DNA of 33,008 nucleotides from Gammaproteobacteria bacterium (GTDB lineage Bacteria; Pseudomonadota; Gammaproteobacteria; Pseudomonadales; Azotimanducaceae). Position numbers and translations under genes: made by a program. Under the pieces are notes generated by a model, which was given only the letters and a program-made list of their open reading frames with translations, was not told the DNA's origin and did no database searches. This document shows positions 8,101-15,157 of this stretch, piece after piece; within the stretch, counting starts at the first letter, position 1; every line of letters begins with the position of its first letter. The DNA lies in assembly GCA_028820495.1 (NCBI GenBank), contig JAPPIX010000191.1, positions 1-33,008 on the forward strand, read 5' to 3'.

Positions 8101-9517
8101 GTCGAGGGATTTCAACCGCGATCAGGATCTCGACACGATCGCAACCATTGTCGTGGGAGACGTCTCACTACGCGATCACGACACGGGTGAGCGGTACGAA
8201 GTCGATCTAGGGCGAGCCGACAGCAATGTCCGCTTTCTTGAGGAAACAGGCGAAACGGTAGTGTACATGCGGACCAACAACTACGCCCGCGTGCCGATCG
8301 ACGTTCCGGCTGATGCGCGGTACGACATCGTCGCCGAGGTTTGGGCGGAGGACACAGGGGAGACGGGTGAATTCGCGGTAACCGCAGGCCTTTTCCGGGA
8401 AGGCGATACTTGGTATCGCGACATGAGGGAGCCGGGATTCGAAGGCAATGTCGCGCCCGATGCGGATGCCAGCCTGCAATGGCTCGCTCAAAGGATGGCC
8501 GAAGACCCGCGGTTCGCCGAAGGCGCCGTCAAGTTCTGGTGGCCCACCATTATGGGCAGCGACATCACCCTACCGCCAGCTTCCGGCGATCCGGAATTCG
8601 AGGCGAGGCTGCTCACCGCATCGGCCGAGGCTGCCGAAGTGGAGCGTTTGGCGCGAAAGTTCCAATCGGGGTTCCATGCGGGTGACCGGCCATACAATCT
8701 CAAGGATCTGTTGGCCGCGATGGTGCTGTCCCCGTGGTTTCGCGCGGAACGAAACCTGAGCGATGACGCGTTGCGCGTGGCGGCGCTTCGCACCGCCGGC
8801 GCGAAACGACTGCTGACGCCGGAAGAGCTGGACCGCAAGACGGGGGCGCTGACGGGCTTCAAATGGCGGCGCTGGCTTAGCAGGAACTGTCCTTTGCTCG
8901 ACAGTGAGGTCAGGACTGCCCTGACCGACGACTACGCATTGCTTTACGGGGGCATTGACTCGGAAACCAATTTGATTCGCAGCCGCGACGTGACCGCCAT
9001 CATGGCGGCTGTTGGAAAGGCGCACGCAATACGGTCGAGTTGCCCCATCGTGCTGCGGGAGTTCTACCTGCTGCCGGAAAAGAGCAGGCGCCTGTTCGAC
9101 GGAATCGACATCGACACCGACCCCGGAACCGCAGACGGTGAATTGGCTATCAGGCGCAAGCTCGTTGAACTGCATTTCAGGTTTTTTGGAATCGAAGTGG
9201 GCCCGGACTCGGAGGACGTTGACACGGCGTTCGCCCTGTTCGCGGAAACGCTTGCGCGCAAGCAACGCGACGAGTCCGCAGGCACGGCGTTTCGAGACGG
9301 CAACCGGTGCGACACGGCATCTGACATGCTGCTGCTAGAGGGCATCGTTGACCCGCCAGTCATCGTTGAAGGGGACGGGTACTTGGTGGAGGAGTACGTG
9401 CGCAACGATCCCGATGGGGTCCTGGACAAGACATACGAAGATCCGCATCACTTGGCGAGGACGTGGGTTGCGGTTCTGGCGTACATGATGATGGATTACC
9501 GGTACCTCCACCTCTGA
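5147..9517 (+). CDS. Large exported haem c protein with four beta-repeat domains and DUF1549/DUF1588-like regions
   Basis: 1456 residues from ATG 5147. A signal peptide (hydrophobic core LLAALGLLAATFPA) is followed by two copies of a two-part module (about residues 46-275 and 276-525). Markers of the module are GFLRVVN, DWRLTLSSDLDIEALSYVRT, AFLNPGSN.RQ.SHLRLVN and TPTGHLANLS. Next is a ~90-residue mono-haem domain: CVTCH at 546-550, SHGGGVQV, and a conserved Met in DNMRRFLELLGG that could be the distal ligand. The C-terminal half has LYRAAMIFAGRVPTAEEL, RNRARARWTYQHFLGVDI, a second CxxCH (CTICH, 909-913), a beta-sandwich insert before GDTWYRDM, and a final MMMDYRYLHL. These C-terminal parts resemble planctomycete-type DUF1549/DUF1588 proteins, which pair with DUF1501 partners, as here 2 nt downstream. 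It probably sits in the periplasm or at the envelope; the substrate is unknown. An upstream in-frame start (5102 or TTG 5099) belongs to the toxin remnant. Confidence 0.8.
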   Translation: MVRNQAAGARPASGFIHWRAPLLAALGLLAATFPASEGAADAASEAQRIWLFLGVSEDSGREGFLRVVNHSAQNGEVRIEAADDAGTSAAPVTLAIGAAQAVHLNSRDLEGGNAGKGLPEGIGPGQGDWRLTLSSDLDIEALSYVRTADGFVTTMHDTAPTMDDGSHRVAFLNPGSNHRQESHLRLVNPGADAARVRITGTDDAGQPGTAAVTAEVPAGQSRTFTAAELESGNAPGLSGALGDGAGKWRLRVESERDIVAMSLLATPTGHLANLSAPPPEADAGGAHVAPLFLSASDPLERQGFLRVVNRSDVAGTVRIEAFDQSDFAYDPVTLALDPRQARHFNSTDLEMGNANKGLAGRLGAGRGDWRLELTSDLDIEALAYIRTKDGFVTSMHDLAPTADGLLHKVAFLNPGSNDRQASHLRLVNRGAAEAEATIEGIDDAGQSPGALVRVRVPAGKAVSLGSKALEEGGDGFEGALGNGKGKWRLWVASDQPLLVASLLDTPTGHLANLSTAPGRGAAKPSSADAEAEAFRTLASPIVQSKCVTCHVEGGASGNTRLVFVTDADADHLSKNLNAFRSLLESVNDATGDGADYVLGKIQGVSHGGGVQVAAGTDEFDNMRRFLELLGGTGDRGPQSITAKNLFETVRMESPRRTLYRAAMIFAGRVPTAEELAPFPGGTMKQPRDTVRRMMTGPEFHEFLIRGANDRLLTDSLGWEDILADGHTGVIANNNYSQFSGYEAERERLQAGGRSADGGYSDEYYEWFHEVRFGARRAPLELIAHVAENDLPYTEILTADYIMANAATAGAYSAPVAFDDPDDPFEFQPTRIRGYRHGGIALDEYPHAGILNTTSYLRRYPTTPTNRNRARARWTYQHFLGVDIQNSAPTVTDADALLDTRNPTMHNPACTICHIPLDPAAGAFQNYTETGFYRATTYGKHTLDPAYAFPSHAAKGHPIEPNRPNDRTTIVSRAVPMTKDSYVFLRSRDFNRDQDLDTIATIVVGDVSLRDHDTGERYEVDLGRADSNVRFLEETGETVVYMRTNNYARVPIDVPADARYDIVAEVWAEDTGETGEFAVTAGLFREGDTWYRDMREPGFEGNVAPDADASLQWLAQRMAEDPRFAEGAVKFWWPTIMGSDITLPPASGDPEFEARLLTASAEAAEVERLARKFQSGFHAGDRPYNLKDLLAAMVLSPWFRAERNLSDDALRVAALRTAGAKRLLTPEELDRKTGALTGFKWRRWLSRNCPLLDSEVRTALTDDYALLYGGIDSETNLIRSRDVTAIMAAVGKAHAIRSSCPIVLREFYLLPEKSRRLFDGIDIDTDPGTADGELAIRRKLVELHFRFFGIEVGPDSEDVDTAFALFAETLARKQRDESAGTAFRDGNRCDTASDMLLLEGIVDPPVIVEGDGYLVEEYVRNDPDGVLDKTYEDPHHLARTWVAVLAYMMMDYRYLHL

Positions 9518-9519
9518 CC

Positions 9520-10767
9520 ATGAAAAGACGCCGCTTCATTCAAGCATCCCTAGCAGTTGGCGCCTCAAGCGTCGCAGCCATGCGTGTTCCAGTTTCGCTC
9601 GCGGCCGGAACTCCCGAGTACCGAGGCAAGCTGCTGGTCTCCGTGCAGGCGAGCGGCGGCTGGGACCCCACGTGCTTCTGCGATCCAAAGACCAACACGC
9701 CGGGCGAACCGATCATCAACCACTGGGCGGAGAACGACGAAGTCCATTGGGCAGGCAATCTCCCCTACGCGCCATTCGCCGACAACCAAGCGTTTTTCGA
9801 GAAGTACCACGGCCGCATGCTGGTGATCAATGGCATTGACATGCAAACGAACTCGCACGACATCGGGAACGTCCACAACTGGACCGGACGGAGTTCAGAG
9901 TCCTTTCCGACGCTCTCAGCTTTGCATGCCGCGCACCACGCGCCGAATGCAGGGCTGCCCTGCCTGAGCTTCGGCGCCTATACCCGCGGGGGCGAAATCC
10001 TGTCGGTTGTGTCCCTGGGCAGCGGCGGCGCCTCGGCACGCAGGCAACTCGCGGCCATAGTCGAACCAGCGCAAAATGGGTATCTGCACGAACGGGACTG
10101 GGAGGCCATTCAGCACCGTCACCGTGAAACCATGGCCCGCTTGAGGGCTGGGAATGATCTGGTTCCGGCTGCGCGTCGTACCATTGCGGCCTACGCTTCC
10201 GCGTTTGACGGGGGTGGGGGGCTTGCGGTCTTTGCGGCCAAGCTCAGGGAGTTGGGAACCTCTGACCCTTGGCACGGCGCAATCGCCGCTTTCGCCAGCG
10301 GAGTCTCAGCCAGCGCTGACTTGGCCGGCGGGGACTTTGATACGCATGCCGACAACGACGGGCGGCAGTCCCAAGCGCTGTCGTGGCTCACTGGAAAGGT
10401 GGACGCACTCTGGGAGTTGGCGGAAGAACATGGCTTGGCAGACCGCCTGGTCATGGTCATCGGCTCCGAATTCAGTCGAACCAACTACTACAACGCGGAT
10501 GACGGGAAGGATCATTGGCCCATTGGCAGTCTCATCGTCATGGAGAAAAACCAGCCTTGGACCCACCGGGTGGTGAACGTCAGCGACGAACTGCATTTTG
10601 CCCGCACCGTCCATCCCCGAACCTTGGAGCCCGATGACCGCAATGGGACGATCATCTATCCCAAACATGTGCATAAGGCACTCCGCCGCTACCTTGATTT
10701 GGAGAGATCGGCTGGTGCTAGGCTGTATCCATTCCGCGAAGTCGAGGACTTGGCATTCTTCGGCTGA
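9520..10767 (+). CDS. Tat-exported DUF1501 family protein (first copy)
   Basis: 415 residues. The N-terminus carries a twin-arginine signal (KRRRFIQASLAVGAS). The body has family landmarks: ASGGWDPTCFCDPK near residue 45, GGDFDTHADNDGRQ, and GSEFSRTNYYNADDGKDHWP, the equivalent of the 'EFGRTP...GRDHWP' signature of DUF1501. The fold is related to the alkaline-phosphatase/sulfatase superfamily, but no activity is established. Export by Tat implies folding, perhaps with a metal, before secretion. The gene begins 2 nt after its haem-protein partner and shares no obvious Shine-Dalgarno of its own, which suggests translational coupling. A close paralogue of identical length lies at 13900-15147. 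Confidence 0.9.
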   Translation: MKRRRFIQASLAVGASSVAAMRVPVSLAAGTPEYRGKLLVSVQASGGWDPTCFCDPKTNTPGEPIINHWAENDEVHWAGNLPYAPFADNQAFFEKYHGRMLVINGIDMQTNSHDIGNVHNWTGRSSESFPTLSALHAAHHAPNAGLPCLSFGAYTRGGEILSVVSLGSGGASARRQLAAIVEPAQNGYLHERDWEAIQHRHRETMARLRAGNDLVPAARRTIAAYASAFDGGGGLAVFAAKLRELGTSDPWHGAIAAFASGVSASADLAGGDFDTHADNDGRQSQALSWLTGKVDALWELAEEHGLADRLVMVIGSEFSRTNYYNADDGKDHWPIGSLIVMEKNQPWTHRVVNVSDELHFARTVHPRTLEPDDRNGTIIYPKHVHKALRRYLDLERSAGARLYPFREVEDLAFFG

Positions 10768-10813
10768 GTCCCATCAGTCATCTTAGGGCATTGAGGTCTT
10801 CGACCAATCTCCA

Positions 10814-10836
10814 ACAGTTCCCCGACAAGGAACTGT
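10814..10836 (+). terminator. Hairpin after the first DUF1501 gene, possible weak terminator
   Basis: ACAGTTCC / 7-nt loop / GGAACTGT forms an 8-bp perfect stem, followed only by TGTT rather than a U-run. It lies in the 136-bp gap between the first gene pair and the next haem-protein gene, so it could separate two transcription units. The gap also holds a 6-bp palindrome TTCCAA-N5-TTGGAA (about 10864-10880) and the AGAGG ribosome-binding site of the next gene; no clear promoter was seen. Confidence 0.3.
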
Positions 10837-10903
10837 GTTAGCATTTCCCTGAATTGCTTAGGGTTTCCAACCACTTTGGAAGCTGGATCATAGAGGCAGC
10901 GCG

Positions 10904-13894
10904 ATGCCGAAGCTTTGGGCGTTGGCCCTACTCCCTATCGTCGGCCTTGCGGCCGAGGGTGGGGCTGCTGACGATGAGCGCGCCAGAATCGCTTACGAAC
11001 GGCAGCGGGCGCTGGGCCATGCCCAGATGCCGGATACGATGTACGCCTCCAATCCATCGGAGCCCTCGGCCCCGCACGCCTATTCGCCAACGCATGGGGC
11101 GGACGGCGCGTGGAAGGCCTACGCGCCTGCTGAGCGGGCGGTTTCCAAGGCGGCGGACGCACCGGCGGAAGACCTCTACCGCGATCTAATTTCGCCCATC
11201 GTGCAGTCCAAGTGCGTCAATTGCCATGTCGAAGGCGGCGTTTCCGGCCAGACGCGCCTGGTGTTCGCCCCGTCGAGCGACCCGGACCACGAATCGGTCA
11301 ACTTGCGCCGTTTTGACGGCTTTCTAGCCACGGTGGAGAACGGCGAGCAGTTGATCCTGAGCAAGATTCGCGGCGACAGCCACGGCGGCGGCGTGCAGGT
11401 CGAAGCCAACAGCGAGGAGTTTGCCCAGATGGAGCAGTTCCTCGATGCGCTGGGCGGCGAAACCGCGGTTGCATCGCTCACGCCGGAGAACCTGTTCGAC
11501 ACCGTGCGGCCGGTGCCGCAGCGCACGACCTTGCGCCGGGCGGCGCTGATCTTGGCAGGACGCATTCCCACCGAGGCGGAGTACGCGTCGATTAAGGAGA
11601 TTGGCATACGCCAAGCCATCCGCAATCTGATGACGGGGCCGGGATTTCACTCCTTCTTGATTCGTTCGGCCAACGATCGCCTGCTGACCGATCGGGAAAA
11701 CTACGTGCTTTCCTCCGACAGTGACGGGCCACTCGTTGAATACGTCAATGAATGGGTGCGCCGCTGCGAGCAATCAGGGGGCGAGACCTACGGCGAGGCA
11801 TTCGACCTGTGGTGGCGGGGCGTGCAATACGGTGCCCGCCGGGCGCCATTGGAACTGATCGCGCACGTCGTCCAGAACGACCTGCCCTACACGGAGATTC
11901 TGACCGCCGACTACATCATGGCGAACCCTTGGACGGCGCCGGCCTATGGCAGCGCCACGGCGTTCGACAACCCGGACGACGTCCACGAGTTCAAGCCGAG
12001 CAAATACGTCAGCCACTATCTTCGCGATGGATCGCGGGAGACCGAATACTCCGATGGTTGTGGCCGGCGCATCGTTGACCCGGGCGACCTGCATCAAGAG
12101 TTCCCCCACGCTGGCATCCTGAACACCAAGGCGTTTCTGCAGCGCTACCCAACGACGACAACCAACCGCAACCGGGCTCGGGCGCGCTGGACCTACTACC
12201 ACTTCCTGGGCATCGACATCGAGAAGCTGGCCGCCCGCACCATCAACCCGGACGCCTTGGCCGACACTGACAATCCCACGCTCAAGAACCCCGCCTGCAC
12301 GGCCTGCCACGACACGCTCGATCCGGTGGCGGGCTCCTTTCAGAACTACGCCGCGGACGGCGATTACCGGGCAAATTTTGGAGGTGAGGATTCACTGGAT
12401 GACTTCTACAAGAACAACCGCCCTGGAGGCACCGACCACATTGTTGAAGCCGATTCGTGGGAGGAGCGGGAGAGGCTGGAAGCGACTGGTTTCTTTGCAG
12501 CTGGCGAAAACGCCGTCGGCTTGGCGGCCGTCAGGAACTGGTCGGTAACGGGGAGTAACGTCGACAACATCACCATTCGCGATGAAAACCGCCGATTGAT
12601 TCTGCGAGCCCCGGCAATAAAGCTGTTTCAGGGGTCCGGTTGTGGGTTGGATGGTTGGCCCTACGGCTGGCACCTGTCCACCTCATGCGTCTTGGATGTT
12701 CATGTCCGAATTCCCCGCGACGGCGACTACACTTTGCACCTTGATGCATGGGAAGGGTACAGCAACGTTTACACGCCAGCGGCAGTAAGAGTCTGGCTGA
12801 ACCAGACCGACATCTACCGTCAGGGCGACACTTGGTACCGCGGCATGCTCCCCGCCGGCTTTGGCAGCAGGGAAGCCCCCGACGCCGACAACAGCCTGCA
12901 ATGGTTGGCGCAACGGGTCGCCGCCGACCCCCGCTTCGCTCGCGCGGCGGTCAAGTTCTGGTGGCCCGCCATCATGGGCACCGAAGTCGCCTCACCGCCG
13001 GAAGACCCGAACGATGCAGACTTCGAGGCGCAACGCGTCGCCGCCGAAGCCCAGGCAGTGGAAGTTGAACAACTCGCGAGACGCTTTCAGTACGGCTTCG
13101 GGACCCCCGGACGACAGCCCTACGTCTTGAAGGACCTCTTGGTCGATATCACCATGTCCAAATGGTTCCGTGCGGGATCGTCCACCGACCAAGACCCCAC
13201 GCGAACGGTTGCGCTGCGCCACGCTGGCGGCGGGCGGTTGCTGACCCCGGAGGAACTAGCGGCCAAGACGCTCGCCCTGACCGGCTTCCAATGGGGGCGC
13301 GGAAAACCCCCGATGCAGGAATACGACTACGACTATCGTGAGCCGCTGACCAGGGAACGGCATGAGTTGAACACCTCGTACGCCATCCTATACGGGGGCA
13401 TCGACTCCCACGGCGTCACCGAACGCGCCCGGGATTTGACGTCGGTCATGCTCGGCGTGGCGAAGCGGCATGCAGCGGAGGTGAGTTGCCCGATCGTGCT
13501 GCGCGAGTTCCACCTGCTTCTGGATGCGGACCGCAAGCTCTTCAGCGGGCTGGACATCACTGCCACTCCCGAACAGTCCGGCGGCGAGCAAGCGATACGT
13601 CAAACGCTCGCCACGCTCTACGACAGGCTGTTGGGGGTGCGCACCAGCCCCCGTTCCTCGGAAATCACCGCTGCCTACAACTTCCTGGAGGAGGTTTGGA
13701 ACCGCAAGCGCGAAACCGAGGCGAGCCCCTTGCTGGACGCCATCGAATGTTGGACCTGGGGCGATGACTACTTCCTGGCGGATATCCCGGAGGGAAACCA
13801 CGACACCAACCCCGACGATCCCGACCACATCGGCAAAACCTGGGTAGTCGTGGTGGCAGCGTTACTGATGGACTATCGATATCTCCACCTTTGA
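10904..13894 (+). CDS. Exported dihaem-motif protein with DUF1549/DUF1588-like regions (paralogue without the beta repeats)
   Basis: 996 residues. ATG 10904 is preceded by AGAGG at 7-nt spacing and opens a signal peptide (MPKLWALALLPIVGLAAEGG). A spacer leads to the same haem domain as in the upstream paralogue: SPIVQSKCVNCHVEGG (CxxCH at 104-108), DSHGGGVQV and AQMEQFLDALGG. The downstream part parallels the upstream protein through TLRRAALILAGRIPTEAE, NDLPYTEILTADYIMAN, RNRARARWTYYHFLGIDI and a second haem motif CTACH (465-469). It then has a beta-sandwich insert before GDTWYRGM, FWWPAIMG, and the ending LLMDYRYLHL. Unlike its paralogue it lacks the four N-terminal beta-repeat domains. It is 5 nt from the next DUF1501 gene, so partner exchange or duplication of the whole pair is likely. 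The function is unknown; redox or processing chemistry outside the cytoplasm is inferred from the haems. Confidence 0.82.
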   Translation: MPKLWALALLPIVGLAAEGGAADDERARIAYERQRALGHAQMPDTMYASNPSEPSAPHAYSPTHGADGAWKAYAPAERAVSKAADAPAEDLYRDLISPIVQSKCVNCHVEGGVSGQTRLVFAPSSDPDHESVNLRRFDGFLATVENGEQLILSKIRGDSHGGGVQVEANSEEFAQMEQFLDALGGETAVASLTPENLFDTVRPVPQRTTLRRAALILAGRIPTEAEYASIKEIGIRQAIRNLMTGPGFHSFLIRSANDRLLTDRENYVLSSDSDGPLVEYVNEWVRRCEQSGGETYGEAFDLWWRGVQYGARRAPLELIAHVVQNDLPYTEILTADYIMANPWTAPAYGSATAFDNPDDVHEFKPSKYVSHYLRDGSRETEYSDGCGRRIVDPGDLHQEFPHAGILNTKAFLQRYPTTTTNRNRARARWTYYHFLGIDIEKLAARTINPDALADTDNPTLKNPACTACHDTLDPVAGSFQNYAADGDYRANFGGEDSLDDFYKNNRPGGTDHIVEADSWEERERLEATGFFAAGENAVGLAAVRNWSVTGSNVDNITIRDENRRLILRAPAIKLFQGSGCGLDGWPYGWHLSTSCVLDVHVRIPRDGDYTLHLDAWEGYSNVYTPAAVRVWLNQTDIYRQGDTWYRGMLPAGFGSREAPDADNSLQWLAQRVAADPRFARAAVKFWWPAIMGTEVASPPEDPNDADFEAQRVAAEAQAVEVEQLARRFQYGFGTPGRQPYVLKDLLVDITMSKWFRAGSSTDQDPTRTVALRHAGGGRLLTPEELAAKTLALTGFQWGRGKPPMQEYDYDYREPLTRERHELNTSYAILYGGIDSHGVTERARDLTSVMLGVAKRHAAEVSCPIVLREFHLLLDADRKLFSGLDITATPEQSGGEQAIRQTLATLYDRLLGVRTSPRSSEITAAYNFLEEVWNRKRETEASPLLDAIECWTWGDDYFLADIPEGNHDTNPDDPDHIGKTWVVVVAALLMDYRYLHL

Positions 13895-13899
13895 CGATC

Positions 13900-15147
13900 A
13901 TGGGAACCAATAGACGCACGTTTCTGAAGAGTCTCTGCGCTGGCGGCGCAGCGGCCGGGCTGCGCCTGCCGATGGCCCATGCCGAGGATTACCAAGGCAA
14001 GGTGCTCGTGGTCATTCAGGCGGACGGCGGCTGGGACCCCACCAGCTTCTGCGACCCCAAGCCCAATGTGCCGGGGGAGCTTATAATCAATCATTGGGCC
14101 GAAAACGACGAGGTCCGCCAAGCCGGCAACATCCCCTACGCGCCCTTTGCGGACAACGAGCGCTTCTTCGAGAAGTACTGGGACCGCATGCTGGTCATAA
14201 ACGGGGTTGACGCCCAGACCAACTCCCATTCGGTGGGCGTGGTGCACAACTTCAGCGGACGCAACGCCGAAGGGTACCCCTCCCTCACCGCCCTCATGGC
14301 CGGCCACTCCGCCCCCGCTCTGCCCGCCACCTACCTTAGCTTCGGCGGGTTCTCCTATCCCGCCGGGATTGTCCGCCCCACCCGGCTTGGCAGCACCGAG
14401 CGCATCCAAGACATCGCCAACCCAGCCGATGCCGACCACTACGGCAGCCGCTTCCTCGGCGAAGCCGATTGGAGCGCGCTTGAGAAGCACATCTCAGCAA
14501 CCGCGGAGCGCCTCGCCGCCGCCCCCAACCTGCTCGAGGCCGACCGGCGGCGCCTGGAGGCCTACCGAGCCGCGCACCGGGCGGAGGGGTTGAGCGCGTT
14601 CTCCGATGCGCTGGCATCGGCCGATTTTGCCGATGGATTGCGGCGCCACGCCCAGCAGTCCATTCTTGCCTTCCGCACCGGGGTTGCCGTGAGCGCCGAC
14701 CTGTGGATGGGCGGCTTCGACACCCACGACGATCACGACGACCAATCCGCCCCCTTGTTGAGCGAACTCACGGACGGCGTTGACTTCCTGTGGGATTTCG
14801 CAGAGGAGCAGGGCGTTGCGGACCGTCTCCTTGTCGTAATCGGCTCGGATTTCGGACGCACCAACTACTACAACGCCAGCGACGGCAAGGATCACTGGCC
14901 CATCGGCAGCTTCATCATCATGGAGAAGAACCAACCTTGGACCAATCGGGCCGTTGGCGCTACCAACCCCCTCCACTTCGCGCAACGGGTGAACCCCTCG
15001 ACCCTGGAACCCGACCACCGTCGCGGCAGCATCATTCATCCCAAGCATGTGCACAAAGCGCTGCGGCGCCATTTGGGTGTTGAGGAATCCGCCGGTTCGC
15101 AACGCTATCCGCTCAACAACACCGAAGACTTCGCCTTCTTCGGTTAG
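13900..15147 (+). CDS. Tat-exported DUF1501 family protein (second copy)
   Basis: 415 residues, the same length as the copy at 9520-10767 and similar along its whole length. The twin-arginine signal is NRRTFLKSLCAGGAAAG. Shared landmarks are ADGGWDPTSFCDPKPN, IINHWAENDEVRQAGN, MGGFDTHDDHDDQ, GSDFGRTNYYNASDGKDHWP and the ending EDFAFFG. ATG 13900 was chosen because it places the RR motif at residues 5-6; a TTG at 13891 overlapping the previous stop is possible. It is preceded by its haem-protein partner (5-nt gap) and followed after 10 nt by the haem-LRR gene, so 10904-17221 reads as a three-gene operon. Confidence 0.9.
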   Translation: MGTNRRTFLKSLCAGGAAAGLRLPMAHAEDYQGKVLVVIQADGGWDPTSFCDPKPNVPGELIINHWAENDEVRQAGNIPYAPFADNERFFEKYWDRMLVINGVDAQTNSHSVGVVHNFSGRNAEGYPSLTALMAGHSAPALPATYLSFGGFSYPAGIVRPTRLGSTERIQDIANPADADHYGSRFLGEADWSALEKHISATAERLAAAPNLLEADRRRLEAYRAAHRAEGLSAFSDALASADFADGLRRHAQQSILAFRTGVAVSADLWMGGFDTHDDHDDQSAPLLSELTDGVDFLWDFAEEQGVADRLLVVIGSDFGRTNYYNASDGKDHWPIGSFIIMEKNQPWTNRAVGATNPLHFAQRVNPSTLEPDHRRGSIIHPKHVHKALRRHLGVEESAGSQRYPLNNTEDFAFFG

Positions 15148-15157
15148 GCTCCTCAGA

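Noticed and set aside
10990-11160. Possible extra domain in the spacer of the second haem protein
   Set aside because: The segment is rich in Ala, Pro and Ser with no recognisable pattern and is more likely a linker.
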